Part shown: positions 33,743 through 46,378 of the stretch, one piece after another
Numbering within the stretch: the stretch's first letter is position 1
How the letters are laid out: the number at the start of each line of letters is the position of its first letter
From: Hansfordia pulvinata
Lineage: Eukaryota > Ascomycota > Sordariomycetes > Xylariales
NCBI GenBank assembly: GCA_006538405.1
Contig: BJKQ01000018.1
Span: 186,001-250,000 of the forward strand
DNA length: 64,000 bases
Direction: 5' to 3'
Program-made: the position numbers and the translations under genes
Notes under the pieces: generated by a model
What the model saw: the letters and a program-made list of their open reading frames with translations, nothing else
Database searches by the model: none
What the model was told of the DNA's origin: nothing

Positions 33743-35819
33743 CGGGCGGTTCAGAAAAAAATTCATAGAGAAAAAACGGGCAGGCGGAGAAACAGGGCGG
33801 CAATGCGTTACGCGCCGGCCTTACGCACTCGAGTGCGTAATGCACATCCGCACAAGCAAGCGTCTACTGGTGCGATAGAGAAAGCAGACAGACAGACAGG
33901 CGCCCGTGTGGCGATCGGGCAGGGGTGGCCGGGCGCGTACGTACTTTGTGCGCGTCCTCGAGGGGAGGGGGTCCCTTTGGGAAATTGACGAGTCCGGTGC
34001 GACGAGATGGAGTCGGCGCGGGCAGCAGAGACTTTTTGCCCGCTACCCCACGGCTCTCGGGCTTGCAACCCACTCGGATCTGCCTGCGACCGATCCGAGT
34101 CGGTCGCTGGAGAGGGGAGGGTGTGGTAAAACGGCATGGGAATCCCAGGCGCGGCCGCGTTACTCGTACGGGTGCGGCCGCAATTCGAGACGAGAAGGGA
34201 GGCGGAACCCGCCGTTATCCTTACAGAGTCGGGGCGCCCAGTCTCAAGAAGCACCAGAGATGAAGATACCTGGACAAAGAGGGCCGGTCACGTCGTCCGA
34301 GCCTGCTTCGCATTTGTTGCACGTGTCTTGTCTTTGCCTTGCCTTGTCTTGGTCGCGAGCAGCCGAGATGATGGGGCTGACGAGAGCAGAGCTGACGGTG
34401 GCTGACGGTCGCAGAAGTTCCAGACCACGCCTGTCAGCGAGGGGACTTGCTTTCTTTCGGGTCTGCTGCCGGACGATGGGGGTCTTTTTGCCCGGCATGC
34501 TAATTGAAAGTGGGTGATAAGCCACTCGTATGAGTGGTTGTGCTGGTCATTCGTATGGACGCGGGCGGCCGAGCACATGGAAGCGGCCGTTGGACAGGGG
34601 TCAGGAGGGGCATTATCCGTGCTAACTTGGAAGCAGTCGGCGGTAAACGCCGACCTTTACTCGTATGCCCTCGTTGCAGCCAGGCATGTCAGGCAGCAGG
34701 AATCACGGGTTAGCGAGCAGGAATCAGCCAGGATAGCTGCGCTCGTGTTGCATCGTCAGTCGAGCCGTGGCTGTCCGTGGCTGGGCTGGCGGGATGTGGT
34801 GTGTCGACGTCGGTGCGGTGCTGGTCGCCCGTATCAATGCTGGGATTCCAGGTTGATAAGCAAAGAGCTTGATTGAATTTATCTGCACTCACTGCACTCA
34901 CTTGCAGATATGCATGCTGGCTAAGGTAGTACGAGTGTGGCGCACTGGGGAGAATGCCCCTCGGACCCCAGTGGGAGCCCTAATGCCGCATCCCCGCAGA
35001 CTAGGAAAACCCTGGCGATTATGAATCCTGGGCCAAGATGACGCCTTTGTCGGCGGCAGAGGTGGCAGCATTGCCTCGTTGAACGAACGAGGGCAGGTGG
35101 TGGTGAAGCCCCCCTTTCATTGCCTTTCATTGCCTTTGTACGGGGCCCTCACGGCAATTCGGCTGCGGTAGGGAGCCCTGGAGGTGCTAGGGCGGCCCAG
35201 GAAGCACGATTAGGGGCCCTGCCGAGCTCTTAGGGGCCGGGGCACGGCGGGCTAGGGGGCACTGGGCGGGGGAGCAGGCCTGTAGCAGCCTATGGCAGGG
35301 CGTGGGCGGGGTCGTGGACGTCCGCTTTGGGAAGAGGGCCGGGCCTGGAATTGGCCCGAAAAGTGGGCGGGCGCCAGGCAGGCATCCATCACCACCACCA
35401 CATCACCACAACCCACGAGCACTCGTACACAACGCACCACGCCCGTCCGGATTACACGGCACTACTGGTACCCAGATTGCCGCAGACATCACGAGTGCGG
35501 ACACTCGTACATGGATGCGCGTGCCTTGTCGGATCGTAGAACCAAAGGCAAAGGGAGGATGCTCTTAGGCTGTTTGAGGGCGACCCAACACGACAAGACG
35601 CGACGAGTTCGGGGAACTGACTGGCCTGCACCTTGAATCCCCCCGGCGAGGAGGGTTCATCCGCACGCGGTTGGCGGCCGAGTTTGCGTGATCCCGCTAC
35701 CCCTAACTTATACATCCAACAACCCTCCCCGTCCGTCCCGAGTATAGCAGCAGGGCTAGGACGGGGTTCTAGACACCAACACCACAAGCCGCCCACCTTT
35801 TCCTGCTCCCTCCCCCGTG

Positions 35820-35837
35820 ATATTATTATTATTATTA
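35820..35837. repeat. TTA trinucleotide run
   Basis: Six perfect units about 0.5 kb upstream of the arylsulfotransferase start. Confidence 0.85.
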
Positions 35838-36327
35838 AGTCCGAGTACCCTCTTTGCTTGTCCTCCGCCTTGGGATTGTCTTGTATTGTCTTGCTTCGCT
35901 CCGCCTCGCGTGAACCCAGGGCGATTCTCGAGACCCAGTTGCCGTCTGCCACCCGCCCGCCGCCGCACCCAGGGAGGCTCCAATCCACCACTGCGCCCCC
36001 TTCTCTCGACTGCCGCTATCGCTATCGCTCCCGCCCACTCGGCCCCTACCGCCCCAACCAACGGTTTGCTGGCTCTCCTGACGTCCGATCCTCGTCATCG
36101 CCGCTCCGGGCCTCGTCCCTCGACTCACTCGCCTCGACTCATTCGTCTGTCTGTCTGTCTGTCTGTCGCTACCCGCTCGCTGCCGCGCCACCGTGCCGCA
36201 CGAATACGCAGCGCCTCTCGACCCCTCGGCCCTCACCACCCGGCCCGCCCATCCCGAGCATCGAGCATAGCATGCCCCAACGGCCGCGTCGCTGCCTGTA
36301 GCGAGCGCATCCCGCCAAACCACCGCC

Positions 36328-38294
36328 ATGCCGTCCGTCGGCCCCTCCGCCCTCGCCGCCGCGGCTCTGCGCCTGCTGCTGCAGGCCGCCGCCCCCGGCC
36401 CCGCCGCCGCCGACGCCCCGGCTTTCAACAACGACTACGGCTTCGACCAGGAGGCCTACGGCCTGCACCCCGTCCAGAAGTTCCGCTCCATCGATGTCGA
36501 GGTGCCCCAGCTCAACATGCTGCGCTCCAGCTCCTCCTGCGAAACGTCCCTCTACACAATGCTGACCCGCGCGGCGGCGAGACCAACGAGCCCCAGATGA
36601 CGATTCTCGACCACGAGGGCCACCTGGTCTGGACGCAGCCGTGGGCCGGCCAGCAGATCTACAACCTGATGGTGCAGGAGTACCGGGGCGAGGACTATCT
36701 GACGTTTTGGGCTGGCGACGACACTGTTGGCGGTCACGGAGCCGGCTTCATTTACATGGTGAGTTTTCCAATCGTCCTTCTTTTTTTTCGTTATTACTCA
36801 TTGTACAAACTGTGTTTTCTTGGCTACTAATACCCCGCCCCCCAGCTTGACCACAACTACCAACTCTTCAAGAAGATCGGAGCGGCCAACGGACTGGACG
36901 CGGACCTGCACGACTTCCGGATCACACACAACAACACGGCGCTGGTGACCATCTACGAGGTGGTGCAGCGGGACCTGAGCGAAATCGGCAACCAGACGAC
37001 GGGCCCGGTGTGGGACTGCCTGTTCCAGGAGCTCGACATTGAGACGGGCGAGGCGCTGTTTGAGTGGCGGGCGCTGGACCACTGGAACCTGCGGGACAGC
37101 TTCAAGGACCTGGGGCCCGAGGACGGGCGGGGGGACAGGGCGTACGACTACTTCCACATCAACAGCGTGGACAAGGACACCAAGGGCAACTACCTGGTGT
37201 CGGCGCGGTACCCGCAGAGCCTGACGTACGTCGACGGCGCGACGGGGGAGACGCTGTGGATCCTGGGGGCAAGCGCAACATGTTCGAGGACCTGTCGGAG
37301 GGCAACGCGACCAACTTCCGGTACCAGCACGACGCGCGGTTCGGGGTGGACGACGAGAACATTGTGACCATGTTCGACAACGCGATCGACGACGCGCACG
37401 TCGACCTGGGGGTGACGCGGGGCCTCAAGCTGCGGCTGGACACGGAGCGCATGACGGTGCGGGCGGTGACGGAGTACTTCAACCCGCACAGCATCCTGGG
37501 CAAGGCGCAGGGGTCGTTCCAGCAGCTGCCGGGGGGCAACGTGCTGCTGGGGTACGGCGACACGCCGGCCTTCACCGAGTACTCGCGCGACGGCGAGGCG
37601 CTGTGCGACGCGCACTTTGGGCCCGAGACGCGCTTCATGCGCTCCGACGTGCAGTCGTACCGCACGTACAAGTTTGCCTGGCGCGGCCAGCCGCTGACGG
37701 TGCCCGACGCCGTCATCGTCCAGGACGAGCGCAAGAAGTGGAAGATCTTTGCCAGCTGGAACGGCTCGACCGAGACGCACAAGTGGGTGCTGCAGGGCGC
37801 CGCCGACCCGGCCGCCAACGACCGCCAGTGGCGCGACCTCGACGCCCGCCCCCGCAAGGGCTTCGAGGTCGACTTTGACCTGCACAAGTCGCACCCCCAG
37901 TTCCTGCGCGTCGTCGCCAAGAGCAGCCGCGCCAAGATCCTCGGCACCAGCGCCGTCCTCAACGGCGGCATCGTCCCTATAGCTGCTACTGTGAGCAACT
38001 CCATCTCCATCCCCATCCCCATCCCCATCCCCATCCCCTCCTCCCTGACCCATCGCCTGATCCTGGCAAGAAGAATGGAAAAGAAAAAAAAATGCTGACA
38101 TTCGAATCCGCCATCAACAGTCCTGGAGCATCTCCGACGTCTACAACGGCTCCAGCGAGAACTGGGCCCTGCACCTCATGGTCGCCCTGTGCGCGTTCGT
38201 CAGCGCCGCCATGATCGGCCGCTCCGTCTTCAACTCGTGCGCCGCCCGCCGCCCTAAGGCCGGCTGGGCCAGCAACCTCCACCTGCCCTTTTAG
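36328..38294 (+). CDS. membrane-anchored arylsulfotransferase-family protein (two frame shifts)
   Basis: A member of the fungal arylsulfotransferase (ASST) beta-propeller family, about 583 residues if repaired. Bacterial ASSTs move sulfate between phenols; the fungal reaction is unproven. Exons are 36328-36758, 36846-37990 and 38121-38294, phases agreeing. A signal peptide covers about residues 1-28. Family hallmarks follow: EDYLTFWAGDDTVGGHGAG, DLHDFRIT, LFQELDIETGEALFEWRA, DYFHINSVDKD, GGKRNMFEDLS and QHDARF. A Trp-led hydrophobic segment near the C-terminus (ALHLMVALCAFVSAAMIG) is a transmembrane anchor, so the propeller is extracytoplasmic. As read, the frame breaks twice, at CCC 36566-36568 and GGGGG 37265-37269; one extra base in each restores the hallmarks and a length divisible by three. 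It lies 4 kb from a sulfotransferase-like gene, which may be coincidence. Confidence 0.85.
38005..38039. repeat. CCCCAT hexamer repeat inside arylsulfotransferase intron 2
   Basis: Five tandem CCCCAT-type units within the second intron, between a GTGAGC donor and an ACAG acceptor. Confidence 0.85.
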
Positions 38295-40048
38295 TCGGGC
38301 GCGGCACGGGCGTCGGCGTATCAGGGTCGGGTTTTTTTTTTTCTTTCTCTTTCTGCTTTTCTGGCATATGGGCGTCTTGTATAAAATGTGGCCTCTTCTT
38401 TCATGCGTCTCTTTCCTTCTCAGCCCCCCTCGTCTATCCTGCGGCTGGGGGGTTCATCGGTGTACAGTCTCCCGAGACTCACCACCCACAGCGGTTGAAA
38501 GAACCGCCTCATCCTTTCTTTTCAACTCACCTACCCCTTCTGTCTCTGACACACCCTCCAACCGACACGGCACAAAGTGCCACCACTACCTCTCCTATCT
38601 ACGACTACCTTGTCCACACACCTATCTACCTACCTACCTAACCACAGACAGAAAAGTAGCAACGAACAGCCATGGAGACCATGGTGGGATGGCGAGGGGG
38701 GGCAATGGCTGGTTTGCATTCTCCCGTACCCACCACGTGGCTGCCTGGACAGGCCCGGCTTTGCCTCGAGAGGTGTAATTCGTAATTTACGAGTCATGAA
38801 CAATATGATGCTCAAATTCCCATAACCACGAAAGAGACCAGTCACCGGTTTGAATGTGTGCAGTAGTCGAATGCCCAAACGACAAAAGAAGTCGCGAGAC
38901 GAGAGGGCCGCGCCGCGATCTGCGCAGCTCACTCGCGCACGCCCCGCAGGTAGGTAGAGATCGTCCGTGCTGGGGACGATCGCCCCCGGTTATCCCACCC
39001 TGCCCGAACCGGCATGCGGGACAACTGCCGGCAGGCGTATGGGCACGATAGTCAGGGGTCCTTCCCAGTTGTGTCTCTCCTTGCCCCGTGCCCCTACGCT
39101 GCACCGGTCAACGCGGGTGGATGGACAGACAAGCCCAGCTAGATGCAGCACACATTTTCACCAGCAACCCGCAGGCCAGAGATGAATGACCGCCGGCGCG
39201 CAACGTGCTGAGCCATAGTGCCTTGGAAGCGCCCGCACAAAGAAAGACGTCATGTGCTGGATTGCGCCTCAGACACCCCGTGGCCCCATCGTGCCCACCC
39301 ACGATACGATGCTCGCAGATGCTCGTCAGCACCCGCCCGAGCCGCCCGCCGCAGAGCGGCGCGTCCGCCCGTGCCGACTGATTCAGCACGGTCTCTGGCC
39401 CTCCTCTCGCTCTCACGCTCTCACTTATTGGAGAGCTGACAGTCGGGTTGCTGCTGCCTGGCTTCTGCGTGATGGATACGAACAGAGATTGGTGATTGTA
39501 GTTGGAAGTTGCACATGAGCGGGCCCCGTCCCCCCATCTAACCGGAAGTTCTCGGCCAGCGGGCAGTGAGAGGCCGCCTGGATACCGTCAAGACGCGCCG
39601 CCGCGCATCGCGGGGGTTGTCGTATCAAGATCTGCGAGACCCGGACGGGCCACCACGGTCCTCCTACTCCCGCGCGACCGATCGGCGTTCTCTAGCACCT
39701 GCTCGGACTGGTGGCCTGCCGCGCCCTGCCCTCCCGTCGCGGCTCCGAGGTCCGCTCCGGGGCCGGGGCCGGGGACTCGTCGACTGTGACTGCTGGGGAC
39801 CACCGGCCCGACCCCGTCTGGCCCCCACCCCGTACCAGGCCCGCCGAGCCAGAGTCCGCGCGCGCAGGTTGTCCTCCAGAGATAGGAGCGAGATTGGAAG
39901 TTGCTTCCTTGCAGACTGGACAGCATGACGGGTAGCACCGCCCCGTCAGCAGGAGAATGCGCGAGCACAGCAACGCACGATACTCGTAGGGCGAGGTGAA
40001 AAGGGACCCCGTCCCGGATTACCCGTCGGCCGCTGGCGCCGCTTACAG

Positions 40049-40066
40049 CCCCCCCCCCCCCCCCCC
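40049..40066. repeat. 18-base C homopolymer
   Basis: Uninterrupted C run in non-coding DNA. Confidence 0.9.
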
Positions 40067-40334
40067 AATGGCAGCAGCCTGTCCCCTACTTTGCGCCGCA
40101 GTGACTGTTCCAGCTATTATTCGACAGGCCCCCCTGCTGGAGAAGTGCGTTCAGGAAAGGACCCAAGCTCGATGCCTCACCCCTTTCGCGTACCTCGTAC
40201 AGAGCGTCTCGCGGGGCGGCACTTTGGCCCTCGAACCGCAGCGGGGGCGAGAGGCGACAAACCCACCCAAAGCTCCCAAGAGCAGCCTCGCCCAGGGACG
40301 ACCAGGCCTATCAAAGTGGTCTTTCTCTTCTCGA

Positions 40335-40358
40335 CCCCCCCCCCCCCCCCCCCCCCCC
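40335..40358. repeat. 24-base C homopolymer
   Basis: Uninterrupted C run in non-coding DNA, less than 300 b from another long C tract. Confidence 0.9.
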
Positions 40359-42446
40359 TTCACTTGACCGTGGTCTGTTGGTTAACGAATGGAGGTTCTC
40401 TTTGCCGCGATGAGTCGGTGTTGCGTCTGTTGAAAACCGTCCAGTGCGGCTGGCTCCTAAGGCGCATCCGCTCCCAGGCACGCCAGGGAAACGGTTCAGG
40501 CGGCGTTCGGCAAAACGGGAGCTCATCCGTGGGACCAGTCCCGTCCGAAGGTCAAAGTCCGGGAGAGAGAAGCCCACCAACCGTTCCGGCTAGCTAACCC
40601 TCACACAGTGAGAATGGGTACCTACCGCCGCTTCCCCAGGCCAGCTCCACCCCGAATCAATGGATTATTCCAGACAGTGCCACAGTGCCCATTAGAATCC
40701 TGGCTGCATTTCTGCACCTTTGCGAGACCCGCACGCCCGGATCGGACGCTACTGGGGCCACGATTTATTAGCTTATACACACGGATGGGTGCTGGTCAAG
40801 AGGCACTTTGTAGGTAATCAAAAGAGAGAGAGGGAAAGGTTCCTGCTCAGCGAGCGCGGAAGGAATCAATGTCCATCCCTTGAAGCGCCTTGGGGTGCAC
40901 TATCTATCTCGCGCTTTGCTGCTCCTGCCCCCCTTCGCTGTAAAGAACAAAGTAAACGTGGGGGGTTTTGCTAAAGAATGGGTAGGTGTAATAGCGCGTC
41001 TCCATGCTTGATACCTGGGCGTGTGTACGAGTGGGTAGGTAGACACATCAAACCCGTGCAGTTTTGTGACATGCTTGGCCGGGAAACGAAAACTTGCATC
41101 TCGATGGGCGAAGGCGCGCCCTCCCCCTCCCCCCTTATGAGCGAGCGGCACTCGGACTTCGCTCACGACTACATCCGACTTGTCAACACTGTTCATCAAT
41201 TTCGCAGGAGGCCGGTGACGTCGCCAGGGGCACACTGTTGGAAACGGAACAGGCTTCGCAGAGCGCTCGCCGTTTCGCTCTCGCGCGCGACATCGCACAC
41301 GCGTCTGTGCCTACGGCGTTGCTACGAGTACTGCTCGTATTCCTCCCTGGTTCTACTTGGACCTCCTCGTACGTGAGGGTCTGAGTGTGTGCATGGTCGC
41401 CGGACTACTCGTAATAAGTGAATGACGAATGCTGCTATTTTATTTTCTTCATGTCCTGCCTGCCCCTGCGTCGAAAAGTATTGCCACGCCAGGGCGCAGC
41501 ACTGGCGCCGAGCCTTGTCTTCGTCTTACTCCTACCCCGTACGAGTACATGAACGACATCCTGCCAGCCTGCCTGCCGGCCGCCCGGGGAGTCGATCAAT
41601 TAATCGCAAACGCGCGAAGCGGCCGGCGGCCCGGGCGGGGATATGCCCGCCCCCTCGCAGTCTTCAGCACAGGCGCGTCATCGGTGCGGCAACGTAGCAC
41701 AGCGAGGTAGTCTTACACCATACTGGATGGCATCGAAGAAAGTGCAAAGAAGTAAAGGAAATGTCTATTGTGGCTACTGGGCAAGAGTGTCGCAAAAGGC
41801 CAGATCTGCCGGATCTGCCGAGCGTATGGTACAGCTGTGCAGGCGTTCGGAGAGGGAGGCGCCAGGATAAAGAAAACGTGGGGGCCGAAAGCAAAGCAGA
41901 GCAAAGCAAAGCAAAGCGAGCGGCGCGGGACACGACGCGCCATTGCGCGCATAGTCAACCGTCAGAAAGTGCAACTTTTTTCTCTTTGCACCGACGCGGT
42001 CTCGAGAGCGCATCATACACCCAAAGTCATGCTCTTTCCTTTGCCGCGTTTCCGTTTTTGCCTGCCACCTTGCGCCACCTTTTTCGCACCTCCGGCTAAC
42101 GGCCATGCCGGTGATATGATGGGTACATAAAGATAACACTGGATAGAAAAAGAAAGAAAACGGTGATGCTTCCCAGACGCCCGTCGATGCGCGCTGCGCT
42201 GCCTGCAGCTCCCTCTGAGACATGATGTTGTGGTGGGGTGTGTGTGCGGTGTGAAAGGGAAAAGGACGCCACCGGCCGGAAGACCCCCGGGTTCCGGGGT
42301 GTCCGCTTGAAATCATGATGCGGGCGGGTTGTGATTATATGGTATCATGTAGATCTGTACATGCAAAAATGGAGGTGATTGTACTGGGTTTCGGCGGTGG
42401 CCCGTCGGGTGCTCTGTGTGGCCACCGCTCGACGCGGGGGTCTCGT

Positions 42447-43422
42447 CTACCACTTGAAGGAGGAGCAGGTGATGCCCTTGACCTTGGCAAAGTAGTAGGC
42501 GCCGTAGAGGATGCCGCCAGTGATGGCGGTGGTGGTGGTCCAGCCGAGCAGGACGTTGGCGGCCTGGCGGCGGTTGCGGCGGCGGGAGCGGGAGACAAAG
42601 TCGCGGTTGTCGTTGACGTTGGGGAACTTCTGGTCCTTGGGGACGGGGTCGCCGAGGAACTCGCAGAGGGGCTCCCAGCCGTCGGCGACCTTGAACTCGA
42701 GCAGGCGCTCGGGGGGCACGAGGCTGCGGACCTCGTCGTAGTGGCGCAGGAAGACGTCCTTGCCGCGGTTGGGGAAGTCGCCCTCGAAGAAGGTGTCGAA
42801 GAACTTGGCGAGCATGGGCTGGTACATGCGGGCGGCCCAGTTGACGTAGGACAAGGCCCAGAGCTCGGGGTCGGTGGCGCGCCAGTAGACGGTGCGCATC
42901 GTCGACGCGTGCCACGAGTCGACGTCGCGCGTCGTCAGCACCACCTTGGCCTCGGGGTACGCCTCGATCAGCTCGCGCGCGAACGCGATCGACGGCCAGT
43001 CGCACACGGCCTGGCAGTTGCCCAGCAGCTTGTCCCAGTCCTCGCGCGCGAAGGGCTTGCCCACGCCGTCGTACTTGGCCCGCAGCGCGTCGTGCCACAG
43101 CAGCGCGTCCGGCGGGTTCTCGATCGAGCAGGACATCATGTGGTAGGTGTCGACGTAGCCCAGGGCTTGCATGGCGGCGCGCATGGCTGTTTTGCTCCGA
43201 AGAGTCGGGAATCAGCGGGCGAACACGCGCGAAAGAGCGTGAGAAAGACGGGAGGGAGGAAGGAAAGGAAAGGCAAAGCTTACAGGCTGTTCCCGTGCGC
43301 CCCAGACCCAAGATCAGCACCTTCATCGGCACGGTGCGCTTCTGCAGGCGGCGGTCATGGTCGGTGTCGTTGGTGAAGACGTCGGTGATGGGCCTCCGGG
43401 AGTACGTGTCGGCGAGCGCCAT
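42447..43422 (-). CDS. sulfotransferase-like P-loop protein with C-terminal membrane anchor
   Basis: A P-loop protein of the fungal Sulfotransfer_4-type family, about 292 residues in two exons: 43422-43284 and 43186-42447 (donor GTAAGC, acceptor ACAG, phase 1). The intron splits the nucleotide-binding loop, which reads LILGLGRTGTAS at residues 36-47 and in sulfotransferases binds the 5'-phosphosulfate of PAPS. Further family strings are ALGYVDTYHMM, NCQAVCDWPSIAFARELIEAYP, KVVLTTRDVDSWHAS and a C-terminal LLEFKVADGWEPLCEFLG. A basic RSRRRNRR stretch precedes a hydrophobic C-terminal segment (NVLLGWTTTTAITGG...), so it is probably tail-anchored. Enzymatic activity of these fungal proteins is largely unproven and NTPase roles are possible. 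Frame intact. Confidence 0.85.
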
Positions 43423-46361
43423 TGTGAGGGAATGGTGTGGGTGGTTTTGGTGGGTGGGTGAGGTATTACGAGTACAGCCGGTCCAACAGAGGGATGGAGG
43501 GGATCCAATTGGGTATCACAAGGAAAGAATGACGAGTCGAGACCAAGAAGAAAAAAAAGAGGAGGACCTGAGAAAGATAAGGGCACAAGGAAGAAAGGGG
43601 ACCAGGTGTCTTGAAGACGGGCAATCCAGTAGGAGGTGCAACGGTAGTAGGTAAGTATCAACGCAAGGTGACAGACTAAAATAACCTGAGCCGCCTGACA
43701 GACGGGCTAGCGAGGAGGGATCCAGGGAGGGGGGGGGAGGAGAAATATTCTCTGGGTCGGTGTCCACGAGTCGAAGAGCGAGGCCGTCCGCGTCGGCGAC
43801 AGCGTGTACGCGTACCCAAGGCGTAGGTAGGGGCGGGCGTAGGCGTAGCTGTCCAGGCGGTACGGAGAAGGTACATTTACCCTGTTACTCCCTCCGTATA
43901 TTGGCGGCGAGTCCCCAGCGGGCTGCGAGGGTCTGTCTGCCTGGGGACCGACTCACGGAGTGATGCGCACGTACACTTTTTCCCGTTCGTACGAGTACCT
44001 CTTTGGTCGTGGCAAGTGGGATTTCCCCTGCCGATCCCACCGCTCGCCTGCCACTTACACACACACACCCACGCCGCCATCCCCGGCGCGCGAGCCGCCA
44101 CTGGCCGTCGCCATCGTTCCCCCCGGGCGGCCCTCTGCCAACCAGATCGGGGATCTGCGAGGCGCCGCGCCGGCTATCTGGGCGAACTACTCGACTCGGA
44201 TCAGCAGCAGCTCCCGAAAGGAGAGGGACGGGAGGGATGGGCAACGCGTGCGACGATGGGCGGAACTTGTTGCGAGTATGCGCCTGTTCGAACCATGGAT
44301 GGATCTGCCATCTGCTATCCGCTGTCCGCTATCGGCGCCAGCAGGCCAGGGACCGCATCGCATTCTTGCAATTGCCCAACAGTAGTTGCCAGTTCCCTGG
44401 CTATCACCGCGAAGAGAGAGAAAGAAAAGAAAAACACATTATTAGACGGAGGAGTGATGTTCCTCACTCCCTCCATGCCCCCGCCGTGCCGCCCTCCCTC
44501 AGTTCAGGCGCGTTCGAGAACTCGTAGACTGCCTGGATTACTAGTAGATAGAGAGGTTGCCTGCCCGGGTAATAAGGTACATTGGATACCTCGCACCCGC
44601 GCTGACGATGACGTCGGCCTCCGGCACCCACTCCGAAGGGATCGCGGCGCCGGCGCAGGCACATCACGCAACCTTCCCTCGCATTTCACCACGCCAGGCT
44701 GGTCAGCCGCCGCCTCATCCGGCCACCTGTCATGATGGCGCAAATGGCCCTCGTCGCCGTTGAGCCGTGCTGGCCATGTAGATTCGCGAGAGGCAATCCA
44801 CGGGGCCACAAGACAGCTGCCGAGCATTAGGTTGCCTTACGAAATGTGATACCCCCTGGATGTCTGAAAGCTGAGAGTCCCCCACCCGTCCTTTACGTAC
44901 GAGTACACGAGTACGCGATATCCATGTGAAGCATGCACAGGCAGAGCCAGAGTCAGGACAGGAGTGCAAACACTCGTTGCGATTATCTATCGCATGCACA
45001 GCGGGCCTACAAACGAGTACTCGTGCGTACTCCAATGAAACCTCGCCGGCAACATGGAAGAAAGGGGGGCGGCCCTCTCCCAGCCCTTTCATCTGCGCTC
45101 AAGCACAGGCACCACAAGGCACGGCCGCCCCGGTCAGTAACCGTAACCTGCTAGCAATCTGCCCGCGCCAAACGGCCCGCCCAGAGCTGTCACAATGATT
45201 CGTTGGTTGGATACCTATCCACCTAACCTTACTTGCCCTTTGGCCGGTGCGTGCGAGTCGACGGGATCTATTGTAGAAGGGGGAGCCGGCGCATCGTTGG
45301 TGAGAAGGCAGAAGCAGACCTGCTTCCTCTGTCCGCCGAGGGCAGTCTCGCCCACGCTCACCTTCACCACCACTACTCGTACCACCCGAAACGCAGATTG
45401 AGTGTTCGAACACCAAAAAATGGCCATGGTTCTGGAACAGCCAGATGGCAGCGGAGCCACCTCCCCCGCCGAGAGGCCTACTCCGTACTCGTGGTGTCTG
45501 GCGCAGATCGGTCCCCACCGCCGCCGCCGCCGACCAAATTGGGTCTCCAAAGCATTACGCGGCTCCCTATATTGATCGCTTCCACCTCGTTTCACAACGT
45601 GTGGCGGTTGCGTTGCGGGCAACCGGTTTTCTGTCCCATTCTTTTTTTTGCCCCCCAAACTTGCAAAGCGGCATGTGAGTCCTCTTTGCGAGCCGAGCTG
45701 GCGTCTTGATCAAGTTTCCTCTCCCATGTCGTGCTCGCAGCTCCCCCCTGCGGCAAGATGAAGATGGCCTGCTCGTTCGCAACTGACATCATCACACATC
45801 TTGGCAACGGACTGGGGTGGGTTTCTTCCTTGCCCAGGCTTTGCTTCTCATCATCTTCTTGACGAAATGAGGTCGACGTCGCGGCCGGCCGGCTATCGGC
45901 TCTCTCTCTCTTGTTCTCTCTTCTTCTCGCTCAGTCAAGCCATCACCCCGTGTTGTGCACTCGTAGCGATAGCTGTCATGGCGCGTGCCCCGACGCTCCC
46001 AGAGCTGTCGTGAGTTCCCCCACGCGGTCCACGGGCGTCTACGAGTACGCGCACAACGGCCACGAGTACCTCAAACTGCAACCAAACAGACAAGCTACCT
46101 GCCAGGTTCTGCCTGTCGACTTACCTTGCCACTGTGGCCGCAGCGGAACCGGGGCCTTGTTACCTGACTAAGTAGGGAGGTCCGGACGTACGAATGTCGA
46201 GGCCATGTCGCCAGTAGCCCACCGTTGCTAATAAAGCCGCGGGCTTGTTCGGGAGTGGCAGGCGTTACCAGCCATGTCAGAGCGCGCGCCTGTTTTTTTT
46301 TTCTCTCTCCTGTCGAATCTGTTTGATTTCGACTTCCCAAATGCGGACGGCGGTCTTCTGA

Positions 46362-46378
46362 GGGGGGGGGGGGGGGGG
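46362..46378. repeat. 17-base G homopolymer
   Basis: Uninterrupted G run in non-coding DNA. Confidence 0.9.

Larger units (their letters stand above)
28004..36327. other. 8.3-kb gene desert
   Basis: Apart from flanking promoters I can support no gene. There are many 100-220-codon frames on all six frames, as expected at high GC, but none has a domain, signal peptide plus splice logic or codon pattern like the real genes. Contents include a CA run (28811-28837), a 19-base G run (33724-33742), a TTA run (35820-35837) and many ACGAGTA/TACTCGT words. A TCTG run near 36148-36170 and a pyrimidine-rich stretch at 35,850-36,300 probably form the long leader of the arylsulfotransferase. Confidence 0.5.
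38295..42446. other. 4.1-kb gene-poor region
   Basis: No gene supported. Contains the 3' flanks of both neighbours, C homopolymers at 40049-40066 and 40335-40358, and ACGAGTA/TACTCGT words near 39985, 41325, 41405 and 41540. Frames up to 180 codons lack motifs. Confidence 0.5.
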
